The notes under the pieces are model-generated. The model was not told where the DNA came from, ran no database searches, and worked only from the letters and a program-made list of their open reading frames with translations. From UMGS1696 sp963642885 (GTDB taxonomy: Bacteria > Bacillota > Clostridia > Oscillospirales > CAG-272), in assembly GCA_963642885.1 (NCBI GenBank), contig CAVIJI010000012.1:1-53964 (forward strand): 53,964 bases of DNA, given 5' to 3'. Position 1 is the first letter of the stretch, and every line of letters begins with the position of its first letter. Below, piece by piece: positions 1 to 8,455 of this stretch. Position numbers and translations under genes: made by a program.

Positions 1-103
1 TCAATACCTTTTTTAAAGTTTTTTTCCTTTTTTTCGAATTATTTTTTAGTCGCCTCAGTCGCCACTCCCGAACTGCGTTTACACTACATATATTATATCA
101 TTC

Positions 104-928
104 TCACTCTTCACTCGGCACATATCCCTCGGGATACTCAAAGTTTATCATCTGCCTGAAGAAATCCAAATGATATTCGTATTGCTTTTCCGCTTTCTTT
201 TTTCCCGTAATGGCCGACATAGTCGAAAGTCTTCTCAGAGCTATTACCGCGTCATCGGGAAATATCTTTGCCGCGTCGTAAAATTTACACAGCTTTGTCT
301 CGGAAAACCTGATTCCGTATTCATCAATCGCGCCTTCGGGAATTTCATCGAATATCTCCGACAGCGGCAAAAAACCGTCGGACGATGCCACATCCAGATA
401 CTGATCCTCCGACAGTATGCAGATTACCGATTCACCGCCGAATATTTCATATGTGAAGCGTTCGTAAGTCTGTTTGTTTGTCAGCTTGTCGACTACCGCC
501 GTTTCTCCCTCCTCCTCAACGCTTTCAACATAATCGCCGATCTGATCGTCACTCATAAAAATCATATCGTTGAGCTGAACATACTTTTTCCCGTCATTAT
601 TGTAGTCCACCATCATATTCTGCAGAATTTCGCAAAATGCTTTGTTTTGATTTGCGGTAATATATTCGGGGCCTGCATATATTATGCTCACATCAGGATT
701 TATTCTGCTGAGATACTGCCATGAGGCAACCGCGATTATAAACGCAAAAGCCGTGGTCATTATTATTTTGAATTTATTATGATACCAAAAGTTCTCAAGC
801 TTATTTACCTTTACAGGTTCTTCTTCCTTTGTTTCATCCGCTTCGCCTAAAGCACGTATTTTTCTCGCTTCGTTCGATTCGTTTTCGTTATTTAAATTTT
901 CATCTTCATGTAAATTCTTATCATCCAT
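104..928 (-). CDS. Unknown single-pass membrane protein
   Basis: A protein of about 274 residues that I do not recognise. The start is set at MDDKN because AAGGAG lies 9 bases upstream; an in-frame ATG at 934 is too close to that site and the one at 961 has none. The first 50 or so residues are acidic and Glu/Asn-rich. One hydrophobic segment follows (residues about 55-75, FKIIMTTAFAFIIAVASW), then an external domain of about 200 residues with no Cys pair or catalytic motif I can name. The topology (cytoplasmic acidic tail, one membrane anchor, outer domain) suggests an envelope protein. It is divergent from araB and shares the 929-1237 intergenic region. Real gene: likely. Function: unknown. 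Confidence 0.7.
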   Translation of the reverse strand: MDDKNLHEDENLNNENESNEARKIRALGEADETKEEEPVKVNKLENFWYHNKFKIIMTTAFAFIIAVASWQYLSRINPDVSIIYAGPEYITANQNKAFCEILQNMMVDYNNDGKKYVQLNDMIFMSDDQIGDYVESVEEEGETAVVDKLTNKQTYERFTYEIFGGESVICILSEDQYLDVASSDGFLPLSEIFDEIPEGAIDEYGIRFSETKLCKFYDAAKIFPDDAVIALRRLSTMSAITGKKKAEKQYEYHLDFFRQMINFEYPEGYVPSEE

Positions 929-1097
929 AATCATATACTCCTTCTGCAATCGCAAAGGCATCGTTTATCGATGTTTATCCCATTCGTGTTATTGATTCGT
1001 GTTTTATATAACACTAGTCACATTTTTATTATAACAAATCACAATAAACAATACAAGATAATTGTGTTACCATTTTTCTTTTTGAGCAAATTTAAAA

Positions 1098-1126
1098 TTG
1101 ACTTTATATCGACAATAGAGTATAAT
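1098..1126 (+). promoter_or_regulatory. Sigma-A-type promoter for the araB operon
   Basis: TTGACT at 1098-1103 and TATAAT at 1121-1126 are separated by 17 bases. Transcription would begin near 1133 and leave a leader of about 105 bases before araB. The rest of the 309-base gap 929-1237 is AT-rich; I see no RNA gene in it, and a spurious 88-codon frame crosses it without a ribosome binding site. Confidence 0.75.
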
Positions 1127-1237
1127 GTTGTTTGGAGTATGCCGAATCAACGGATTTTCTTGTTTAAACCCATATTATTGCATTCCTTAAGTGTAAGAAC
1201 AATCCGAAATCGGCTTTTCCTTCATAATGCTTATTAA

Positions 1238-2938
1238 GTGTGGTGGGAATCTATCGAAAAATATACTATAGGCATCGACTTCGGAACCCTCTCGGGACGT
1301 GCCGTGCTCCTTCGTGCATCCGACGGATGTGAAATCGCAAGCGCGGTATATCAGTACCCTCACGGAGTTATGGACGATTATCTCGTTTCTCCTTATGATG
1401 AACGAATTAAGCTCGGCAGTGATTGGGCCATAGAATCTCCCGAAGATTATCTTGATGTCTTATCAAACGTCATACGCGAAGTCATTGAAAAAGGCCGTAT
1501 ATCACCTGATGAGGTTGTCGGCCTCGGTATCGACTTTACAATATGTACATTAATGCCTGTTTACAAAGATAAAACTCCTCTTTGCTTCGATCCTCGTTTT
1601 GCCTCTAACCCATATGCATATGCCAGACTGTGGAAAGATCATTCCTCCTCGGTATATGCAAAGCGGCTGACCGACATAGCGCGCGAGAGAGGCGAGTCGT
1701 GGCTTTACCTCTATGGTGGAGAAATACAAAGCGAGTGGATGTTCCCGAAAATATGGCAAACCCTCGAGGAAGCGCCGAGTGTTTACGAAGCCGCCGATTT
1801 CTTCATCGAAGCAGGTGACTGGATTACCTGGATGCTTACAGGTAAACAGACACGTTCGTCTGCCGTTGCAGGTTTCAAATCGATATTTATAGACGGCAAG
1901 TATCCCGACAAAAGCTTTTTGCGTTCACTTGACCCTCGTATGGAAAATGTCTCGGAAGAAAAGCTCGGTTACGGCAGCGTTCAAATGCTTTCGGTCGGTT
2001 CATGCGCCGGATATATAACGGAAAGTGCGGCTAAGCTGACAGGACTCACAACAAAATGTGCAGTTACCGTAAACAGTGCCGATGCACACGCAGCTGTACC
2101 CGCCGCAAAAATCTTCACTCCCGGCAAAATGCTGATGATACTCGGCACATCTACCTGTACAATGCTGTTAAGCGATGAAATACACGATATTCCCGGGATA
2201 TGCGGAATTGTGAAAAACGGATTTATTCCCGGAATGTATGCATACGAAGCCGGACAGTCATGTGTAGGAGATCATTTTTCATGGTTTGCCGATAATCTCG
2301 CCCCTGCCGAATACAAAAAAGAAGCCGATGAACGCGGTATATCGGTATTAAAGCTCCTTGTGGAAAAAATGTCGCATATTTCGGCGGGTGAGAGCGGATT
2401 ACTCGCGCTCGATTGGTGGAACGGAAACAGAAGCATACTCGTTGACTCGGATTTGTCGGGACTGTTCATCGGCATGAGTCTTTCCACAAAGCCCGAGGAA
2501 ATGTTTCGTGCACTTATCGAGGCCACTGCGTTCGGCTGTAAAACCGTCATAGAAAACTACAACTCGCATGACATCCCCGTTACAGAGCTTATCGCATCAG
2601 GCGGAATCGCAATAAAAGACCCCGTTACTATGCAGATATATGCCGATGTGCTCGGATACGAAATAAGCATAGCAGGCTCCGCTCACGGTCCCGCAACGGG
2701 TTCGGCGATACTTGCCGCATATGCAGCAGGTGTTTACGACACAATCGCCGACGCTTCTGCGAGAATGGGTTCTGTTTCCGATATCGTATATAAACCGATT
2801 CCGCACAACACGGCAGTATACAACGAGCTGTATAATGAATATATGATTCTTCACGAATATTTCGGTAAGGATAATAATGTGATGAAAAAACTCCGCGGTA
2901 TACGCTCCCGCGAAGCAATATACAATAATTTAAGATAA
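1238..2938 (+). CDS. araB: Ribulokinase
   Basis: ATP-dependent phosphorylation of L-ribulose to L-ribulose 5-phosphate, the second step of L-arabinose catabolism, in the cytoplasm. The 566-residue length fits the family. The FGGY-kinase N-terminal signature YTIGIDFGTLSGRA is at residues about 9-22. The C-terminal half carries the ATP-site region GTSTCTM, YEAGQSCVGDHF and ASGGIAIKDP. The only in-frame standard start is a GTG at 1238, preceded directly by an in-frame TAA and without a recognisable ribosome binding site. GGTGGG lies just inside the frame, ahead of an ATC codon where most ribulokinases begin, so the true start is uncertain. First gene of an operon with trpS, a dehydrogenase and a GH43 enzyme. 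No araA or araD is in view. Confidence 0.93.
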   Translation: MWWESIEKYTIGIDFGTLSGRAVLLRASDGCEIASAVYQYPHGVMDDYLVSPYDERIKLGSDWAIESPEDYLDVLSNVIREVIEKGRISPDEVVGLGIDFTICTLMPVYKDKTPLCFDPRFASNPYAYARLWKDHSSSVYAKRLTDIARERGESWLYLYGGEIQSEWMFPKIWQTLEEAPSVYEAADFFIEAGDWITWMLTGKQTRSSAVAGFKSIFIDGKYPDKSFLRSLDPRMENVSEEKLGYGSVQMLSVGSCAGYITESAAKLTGLTTKCAVTVNSADAHAAVPAAKIFTPGKMLMILGTSTCTMLLSDEIHDIPGICGIVKNGFIPGMYAYEAGQSCVGDHFSWFADNLAPAEYKKEADERGISVLKLLVEKMSHISAGESGLLALDWWNGNRSILVDSDLSGLFIGMSLSTKPEEMFRALIEATAFGCKTVIENYNSHDIPVTELIASGGIAIKDPVTMQIYADVLGYEISIAGSAHGPATGSAILAAYAAGVYDTIADASARMGSVSDIVYKPIPHNTAVYNELYNEYMILHEYFGKDNNVMKKLRGIRSREAIYNNLR

Positions 2939-2959
2939 CTATATTTAAAGGATTCGACC

Positions 2960-3967
2960 ATGTATAAGGATAAAAAAGTTATATTCTCAGGTGTTCAGCC
3001 GTCGGGTGTTCTTACAATAGGAAATTACCTCGGCGCAATCAAAAACTTCTCGGAGTTTTCGGACACATATCATTGCTACTACTGCGTAGTCGACGAACAC
3101 GCCATCACAGTACGTCAGGTTCCCGCAGATCTGCGCCGCAGAACCTATGAAACACTCGCACTTTACATTGCGTGCGGTCTTGACCCGGAAAAGAATACTC
3201 TTTTTGTACAGAGCCATGTTTCGGCACACGCAGAGCTCGGTTGGATAATCGACTGCTACACAATGTTCGGTGAATTATCGCGTATGACACAGTTTAAAGA
3301 CAAATCCGCTAAGAACGCGGATAATGTCAATGCGGGCCTTTTCACATATCCCTCTCTTATGGTAGCCGACATTCTTCTTTATCAAACCGAAATGGTTCCC
3401 GTCGGAGTCGACCAGAAGCAGCATCTCGAGCTTACACGTGATGTCGCCGCAAGATTCAATTCGATATACGGTGACACCTTCGTTATTCCCGAACCGTATA
3501 TTCCGAAAACATCTGCGAAAATCATGTCTCTTGCGGATCCCACAAAGAAAATGTCCAAATCCGACGAAAACGAAAATGCGGTAGTAAGAATCCTCGATTC
3601 ACGCGATGTCATAATCCGCAAATTCAAAAGAGCCGTTACCGACTCCGGCAGCGAGGTCAGATATGCCGACGGCAAGGACGGCGTTAACAATTTGATGTCC
3701 ATCTACAGTGCCTTCACAGGCAAATCAATGGAAGATATCGAGCATGAATTCGAAGGTAAAGGCTACGGTGACTTCAAATTGGCTGTCGGCGAAGTTTGCG
3801 CGGATGCACTGGCACCGGTACAATCCGAATTCGCACGCTTGTCTGCCGATAAAGCTTATCTCGAAAGCATAATGATAAGCGGAGCCGAGCAGGCAGCCCA
3901 CGATGCGGAAAGAACCATGTCAAAGGTCAGACGCAAAATAGGCTTTATCACGCCCTCAAAGAAATAA
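2960..3967 (+). CDS. trpS: Tryptophanyl-tRNA synthetase
   Basis: Charges tRNA-Trp. A class I synthetase of 335 residues, the usual bacterial length. The HIGH-equivalent TIGN is at residues 19-22, within FSGVQPSGVLTIGNYLGA. The ATP-binding KMSKS loop is at 197-201. DQKQHLELTRD around residue 151 is the family's conserved dimer and substrate segment. An AAAGGA site lies about 10 bases before the ATG. It begins 21 bases after araB on the same strand, with no terminator between them, so this housekeeping enzyme is probably co-transcribed with sugar genes. There is no T-box leader directly upstream. Confidence 0.96.
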   Translation: MYKDKKVIFSGVQPSGVLTIGNYLGAIKNFSEFSDTYHCYYCVVDEHAITVRQVPADLRRRTYETLALYIACGLDPEKNTLFVQSHVSAHAELGWIIDCYTMFGELSRMTQFKDKSAKNADNVNAGLFTYPSLMVADILLYQTEMVPVGVDQKQHLELTRDVAARFNSIYGDTFVIPEPYIPKTSAKIMSLADPTKKMSKSDENENAVVRILDSRDVIIRKFKRAVTDSGSEVRYADGKDGVNNLMSIYSAFTGKSMEDIEHEFEGKGYGDFKLAVGEVCADALAPVQSEFARLSADKAYLESIMISGAEQAAHDAERTMSKVRRKIGFITPSKK

Positions 3968-3994
3968 AAATAATCCTTAAAGGAGAAATATAAA

Positions 3995-5278
3995 ATGAAA
4001 ACAAAAGCAGTAAGACTTCACGGCGTTATGGACCTTCGCCTCGAGGAAATCGATCTCCCCGAAATAAGCGATGGTGAAATATTGGCATGTATCATTTCCG
4101 ACAGTATATGTATGTCCTCTTACAAAGCCGCATCTCAGGGTTCGGCACATAAGAGAGTTCCCGACGATGTAAGCGAAAATCCCGTTATTATCGGTCACGA
4201 ATTCTGCGGCAAAATCGTTAAGGTCGGTTCCAAATGGGCTGACAAATTCAAGGCAGGCGACAAATTCGTTATACAGCCCGCGATAAACTACAAGGGCTCC
4301 CTCGCATCTCCCGGATACTCATATAAATACTGCGGCGGCGCTTCCGAATACGTTATCATCCCCGAAGAGGTTATGCTGATGGATTGCCTCCTCCCCTACA
4401 ACGGTGACGCGTATTTCTACGGCAGCCTTTCCGAGCCTATGAGCTGCATTGTAGGCGGTTACCACGCTTGCTACCACACCACCCCCGGTGTATACTCTCA
4501 TGATATGGGTGTAAAAGAGGGCGGCAACATGGCTATTCTCGCAGGTGCGGGACCCATGGGACTCGGCTGTGCGGATTATGCCGTTCACGGCGGACGTGCC
4601 CCCAAGCTTCTTATAGTTACAGACCTTGACGAAGCAAGACTCAAGAGAGCCGAAAAGCTTCTTCCTCCCGAAGAGGCAAAGAAGTACGGTGTTGACCTCC
4701 GATTCATAAACACGGGAAACATCGAAAATCCCGTTGAATATCTCCGCAGCATAACAAACGGCGAAGGCTTCAATGATGTATTCGTATATGCTCCCGTTAA
4801 GCCTGTTGTCGAAATGGGCGACGCTCTTCTTGCACGCGACGGATGCCTTAACTTCTTCGCAGGCCCCACAAATCCCGAATTCTCCGCAATGTTCAACTTC
4901 TACAATGTACATTACGCATCTACTCATATAGTCGGCACATCCGGCGGTAATACGGATGATATGAAGGAATCCATCAAGCTTATGGAAGCAAAAGCGATCA
5001 ACCCCGCGGGTATGATTACTCATATCGGCGGTCTTAACGCCTGTGCCGAAACCACAATGAATCTTCCCAAAATCAAGGGTGCCAAGAAGCTCATATACAC
5101 CCATGTAGAGCTTCCTCTCACCGCTATCGAAGATTTCGGCAAGGCAGCCGAGGAAAACAAGGGTACAAAGCTCGGTGAGCTTTATGCCGATCTTGATGTT
5201 ATATGCAAGAACGCAGGCGAGCTCTGGTGTCCCGAAGCTGAAAAGAGACTGCTCGAATACGCAGGCTTTGAGGCATAA
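3995..5278 (+). CDS. Zinc-dependent alcohol dehydrogenase, sorbose-1-phosphate reductase-like
   Basis: A medium-chain zinc dehydrogenase of 427 residues, probably an NAD(P)-dependent polyol or sugar-phosphate oxidoreductase. The catalytic zinc ligands fit Cys39, His68-Glu69 (GHEFCG) and possibly Glu147 (SEPMSC). The Rossmann loop AGAGPMGL is at 183-190. I do not see the four-cysteine structural zinc cluster of classical ADHs. The whole layout (long insert before SEPMSC, C-terminal THVELPLTAIEDF) resembles the L-sorbose-1-phosphate reductase (SorE/YdjL-like) subgroup. The substrate cannot be fixed from sequence. AAAGGAG lies 9-10 bases before the ATG. It follows trpS by 27 bases and precedes GH43 by 25, consistent with one operon. 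Confidence 0.82.
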   Translation: MKTKAVRLHGVMDLRLEEIDLPEISDGEILACIISDSICMSSYKAASQGSAHKRVPDDVSENPVIIGHEFCGKIVKVGSKWADKFKAGDKFVIQPAINYKGSLASPGYSYKYCGGASEYVIIPEEVMLMDCLLPYNGDAYFYGSLSEPMSCIVGGYHACYHTTPGVYSHDMGVKEGGNMAILAGAGPMGLGCADYAVHGGRAPKLLIVTDLDEARLKRAEKLLPPEEAKKYGVDLRFINTGNIENPVEYLRSITNGEGFNDVFVYAPVKPVVEMGDALLARDGCLNFFAGPTNPEFSAMFNFYNVHYASTHIVGTSGGNTDDMKESIKLMEAKAINPAGMITHIGGLNACAETTMNLPKIKGAKKLIYTHVELPLTAIEDFGKAAEENKGTKLGELYADLDVICKNAGELWCPEAEKRLLEYAGFEA

Positions 5279-5303
5279 GAGCTCTTAAACGAAAGGATAT
5301 TTC

Positions 5304-6209
5304 ATGAAATTCTCTGTTCACAATCCCCTCGACGAAGGTTGGTATGCCGATCCCGAAGCACGATACTATGAGGGCAAATACATAATATATGTTACACACT
5401 CCCTGCCTTTTGACGATCAGAAGAATCATTCCTGTTTTGTGTCGGAAGACCTCACACACTGGAAAAAAATCGAAAACATAATCGACATGAGCGGATTCCC
5501 GTGGGCAAAGTGTGCTATCTGGGCCCCGACAATCGAAGAAAAGAACGGCAAATATTATTACATTTTCGCCTCAAACGACATACCTCACAAGAGTGAGGTC
5601 GGAGGTCTCGAAATAGCGGTTTCCGACAGTCCCACAGGTCCGTTTAAAGCACTTACCGACAAGCCTCTCGTAGGAGATTTCCACAACGGTGCCCAACCGA
5701 TAGATGCTCATCTATTCAAAGACACAGACGGTACGATGTATCTCTACTACGGAGGTTGGGGTCACTGCAACATATGCAAAATGAACGACGAGATGACAGG
5801 ATTCGTTCCGTTTGACGACGGTCAGATATTCAAGGAAATCACTCCTCCCGATTACGTTGAAGGTCCTTGCATGATGAAACGCGGTGACAAGTATTACTTC
5901 ATGTGGTCATCCGGAGGTTGGGGAGACGGTTCATACAGAGTTAACTACTGTATATCCGATAAACCCTGGGGGCCCTTCACGTCAGCCTCCACGATTCTTT
6001 CAACCGGTGACAGCAAAATAGCAAACGGACCGGGACATAACGGTTTCTTATACCTTCCCGAAACCGACAGCTATCTCATGGTTTACCACCGTCACAAGCC
6101 CGATAATAAAGATCCGAACGCAAGATTCCTTTGTATCGATAAAATGGAACTTGATTCAAACGGCAATATCATACCTGTCACTATGACAACCGAGTGGGAA
6201 CAAAATTAA
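5304..6209 (+). CDS. Glycoside hydrolase family 43
   Basis: A 301-residue five-bladed beta-propeller glycosidase of the GH43 type, which removes arabinofuranose or xylose from plant polysaccharides. The catalytic triad is visible: general base Asp16 (YADPEARY), pKa modulator Asp134 (QPIDAHLF) and general acid Glu186 (YVEGPCMM). WAPTIEEKNGKYYYIF (about 73-88) is the typical blade motif. There is no signal peptide, so it works in the cytoplasm on imported oligosaccharides. AAAGGA precedes the ATG by 6 bases. It is the last gene of the araB operon and fits arabinan or arabinoxylan use. Its last codons lie inside a 55-base sequence that is repeated just downstream. Confidence 0.93.
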   Translation: MKFSVHNPLDEGWYADPEARYYEGKYIIYVTHSLPFDDQKNHSCFVSEDLTHWKKIENIIDMSGFPWAKCAIWAPTIEEKNGKYYYIFASNDIPHKSEVGGLEIAVSDSPTGPFKALTDKPLVGDFHNGAQPIDAHLFKDTDGTMYLYYGGWGHCNICKMNDEMTGFVPFDDGQIFKEITPPDYVEGPCMMKRGDKYYFMWSSGGWGDGSYRVNYCISDKPWGPFTSASTILSTGDSKIANGPGHNGFLYLPETDSYLMVYHRHKPDNKDPNARFLCIDKMELDSNGNIIPVTMTTEWEQN

Positions 6210-6338
6210 GTTTAATAATTAAGATATACATCCCACTCCAGAGAATTTCACTGAAGTGAAATTCTCCGACGTTTGGGTTTAATACCGAGTGGGAACAAAA
6301 TTAAGCTTAACAATTAAGATATACATCCCACTCCAGAG
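6189..6338 (+). repeat. Duplicated 55-base repeat flanking a perfect hairpin
   Basis: 6189-6243 and 6284-6338 are direct repeats, identical except for two T/C changes. Each begins with the GH43 stop region (codons for TEWEQN and TAA in copy 1). Each also carries an internal inverted pair, GAGTGGGA near its left end and TCCCACTC near its right end. Between and overlapping them, 6241-6266 is a perfect inverted repeat, GAGAATTTCACT and AGTGAAATTCTC around a 2-base centre. No T-run follows it, so it is not a classical terminator. It may be a small mobile or REP-like element that duplicated its target, or an mRNA 3'-end stabiliser. Confidence 0.85.
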
Positions 6339-6340
6339 TG

Positions 6341-6379
6341 AAAAACAGACTGCTCAATTTATATGAGCAGTCTGTTTTT
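6341..6379. terminator. Bidirectional terminator, GH43 / deformylase
   Basis: A 16-base perfect stem, 6341-6356 (AAAAACAGACTGCTCA) with 6364-6379, around a 7-base loop. It has A-runs and T-runs on the two sides, so it can end transcription from both convergent genes. Confidence 0.9.
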
Positions 6380-6382
6380 ATC

Positions 6383-6808
6383 CTATATTAATATTCCGCC
6401 GCAGTGATCTACTTCATGTTGTATTATCTGTGCCGTCCAACCCGTATAGCTTTTGATTCTTACCTGCATATCCGCATTCATATACCGCACCTTTATGTTT
6501 TTGTATCGTACGCATTTTCTCGGTTCACCCAAAAGCGAAAGGCAGCCTTCTTCTGCTTCATATGCCGCACTCTTTTTTATAATTTCGGGATTAAACATGA
6601 CCGTATACTTCTCTTTTATCTCGCTTTCATCGAGAAACGCTATTATACGCTTTCGTACGCCGATCATATTAGCCGCCATTCCCACACATTCCGATTTATG
6701 TGCAAGCAATGTGTCAAGCAGGTCTTGTGCCGTTTCCGCATCATTCGCTGTCGCTTTCTCTGATTCGGCGGACAAAAATATAGGGTCATGCATAAGTTCT
6801 CGTATCAT
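6383..6808 (-). CDS. Peptide deformylase-like protein, divergent motif 1
   Basis: A 141-residue protein of the peptide deformylase family, which removes the N-formyl group from new proteins. Start chosen at MIREL, with GGAG 7 bases upstream, rather than the upstream frame extension. Metal ligands are Cys89 (EEGCLSL), His131 and His135 (QHEVDHCGG), with catalytic Glu132. Motif 1, normally GxGxAAxQ, reads CVGMAANM, so the glutamine that holds the transition state is Met48. The chain ends almost immediately after motif 3 and lacks the usual C-terminal helix. I recall a Clostridia subgroup with this same motif change, so it is probably an intact second deformylase type and not a decaying gene. 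The activity is uncertain. Confidence 0.85.
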   Translation of the reverse strand: MIRELMHDPIFLSAESEKATANDAETAQDLLDTLLAHKSECVGMAANMIGVRKRIIAFLDESEIKEKYTVMFNPEIIKKSAAYEAEEGCLSLLGEPRKCVRYKNIKVRYMNADMQVRIKSYTGWTAQIIQHEVDHCGGILI

Positions 6809-6933
6809 AAATATTCTCCAATCATATAATTCACACCGACTTAATTTTATCACATAATACGTATCTATTCAAGCATCTAATTTATACTCAAATGTATGGT
6901 ATTTAATTATATAAAAAAACGTCTTAATTGCTA

Positions 6934-6962
6934 TTGTTTTTCGGGTTTTATAATGATATAAT
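6934..6962 (+). promoter_or_regulatory. Promoter for the MATE exporter
   Basis: TTGTTT at 6934-6939 and TATAAT at 6957-6962 with a 17-base spacer, about 48 bases before the ATG at 7010. The -35 box is weak. Confidence 0.55.
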
Positions 6963-7009
6963 AAAATCTCGATAGTATATTTTACAAATGCTAAGGAAAC
7001 ACTGACTTA

Positions 7010-8368
7010 ATGAACACTAAAGAAATAAATAAGAAAGACGATTTAACCGAAGGCCCTCTTACTTTAAAAATAATTAAATATATAATTCCGCTTATGCTCA
7101 CGGGCATACTTCAGCTTCTGTATAATGCCGCCGACAGTGTGGTTGTGGGGCACTATGACGGTTCAAACGCACTTGCGGCTGTCAGCTCGGTAGGTTCACT
7201 GATAAATCTGCTTGTCAATGTATTCATGGGACTTTCTGTCGGTGCCGCAGTAGTAGTCGCTCAGGACTACGGAGCAAAGGATTATGACGGTGTCAGCAAA
7301 ACCGTACACACATCATATCTCGTCAGTATAATCGGCGGAGTTGTCGTAGGTGCTATCGGTCTCGTTTTTTCACGTCAATTCTTGATTTGGATGGGCAGCC
7401 CCGAGGATGTTCTTCCCCTTTCGACCGAATATCTTATGATATATTTCGTCGGAACTCCTGCCAATATGGCCTATAACTTCGGAGCATCAATACTTCGCTC
7501 AATCGGTGATACAAAGCGCCCTCTCTATTTTCTCACAATTTCCGGAATCGTGAATGTGATTCTTAACCTTATACTGGTTATCGTTTTCCATATGGGTGTG
7601 GCCGGTGTTGCATACGCAACCGTAATCTCGCAGATACTGTCTGCCGTAATGGTCATTGTCTATATGATGAAATCCAAGGATTGCGTCAAATTTATTCCGA
7701 AGAAGATGTGCATCCACAAGGATAAGCTCAAGAAAATGTTATACATAGGATTGCCCGCAGGCTTCCAGGGAACGGTGTTCTCTCTTTCAAACGTTGTTAT
7801 TCAGTCGGCGGTCAACTCATTCGGTTCGCTTGTCATGGCCGGAAACGGTGCGGCATCGAGCTTGGAAGGCTTCACATACATTGCGATGAACTCCGTATAT
7901 CAGGCTTCCCTGACATTCGTAGGTCAAAATGTAGGTGCGAAAAAATACGACAGAATCAACAAAGTACAATGCGTATGCCTCATACTTGTTACAGTTATAG
8001 GACTTGTATTCGGTGTGACCACCTATTGCTTCGGTGAGCCTTTACTGTCCATTTATCTTCCCAACGATCCCGATGCAATACCGTACGGTATGACAAGAAT
8101 GAGTTACATAGTACTCACATACTTCCTGTGCGGAATGATGGAGGTTATGGTAGGCGGACAGCGCGGAATGGGAATGTCATTAATACCTATGATAAACTCG
8201 CTTGTCGGCTCCTGCCTGCTCAGAATCGTGTGGATAGCAACGGTATTCAACTCTGATCCTTCACTGTTCACTCTATACATTTCCTACCCGATATCATGGA
8301 TTGTAACCACTCTTGCACATACGGTATTCTATTTCATCAAGCTTCATTCCATAAAGAAAAATCAGTAA
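7010..8368 (+). CDS. MATE family multidrug/sodium antiporter
   Basis: A 452-residue integral membrane exporter with about 12 predicted helices. It uses a sodium or proton gradient to expel drugs or metabolites. The MATE N-terminal pattern (short charged tail, then PLTLKIIKYIIPLMLTGIL and LYNAADSVVVGHYDG) and its internal repeat in the second half (GLPAGFQGTVFSLSNVVIQ) are both visible. AAGGA sits about 12 bases before the start. It is monocistronic: its own promoter lies upstream and a strong terminator follows. No adjacent regulator shows what it exports. Confidence 0.93.
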   Translation: MNTKEINKKDDLTEGPLTLKIIKYIIPLMLTGILQLLYNAADSVVVGHYDGSNALAAVSSVGSLINLLVNVFMGLSVGAAVVVAQDYGAKDYDGVSKTVHTSYLVSIIGGVVVGAIGLVFSRQFLIWMGSPEDVLPLSTEYLMIYFVGTPANMAYNFGASILRSIGDTKRPLYFLTISGIVNVILNLILVIVFHMGVAGVAYATVISQILSAVMVIVYMMKSKDCVKFIPKKMCIHKDKLKKMLYIGLPAGFQGTVFSLSNVVIQSAVNSFGSLVMAGNGAASSLEGFTYIAMNSVYQASLTFVGQNVGAKKYDRINKVQCVCLILVTVIGLVFGVTTYCFGEPLLSIYLPNDPDAIPYGMTRMSYIVLTYFLCGMMEVMVGGQRGMGMSLIPMINSLVGSCLLRIVWIATVFNSDPSLFTLYISYPISWIVTTLAHTVFYFIKLHSIKKNQ

Positions 8369-8394
8369 TAGTCCTTTTGAACTATAAACAACCG

Positions 8395-8440
8395 CAGAAG
8401 CCATATCCGCTCTTTTGAGCGGATATGGCTTCTGTTTTTT
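8395..8440. terminator. Terminator between MATE exporter and glnS
   Basis: A perfect 18-base stem, 8395-8412 with 8417-8434 (arm CAGAAGCCATATCCGCTC), around a TTTT loop, followed by six T on the plus strand. It lies between convergent genes and may serve both. Confidence 0.92.
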
Positions 8441-8455
8441 CATATTATCTTATCG

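Noticed and set aside
1..103. T-rich sequence with a 7-base direct repeat AGTCGCC at the left edge
   Set aside because: Not a hairpin and too short to call a gene, terminator or attachment site.
971..1237. An 88-codon plus-strand frame before araB
   Set aside because: No ribosome binding site, low-complexity AT-rich composition, and it crosses the araB promoter.
4319..5104. A 261-codon frame opposite the zinc dehydrogenase gene
   Set aside because: A shadow of a strongly conserved coding frame; cysteine- and valine-rich with no family match and no ribosome site.
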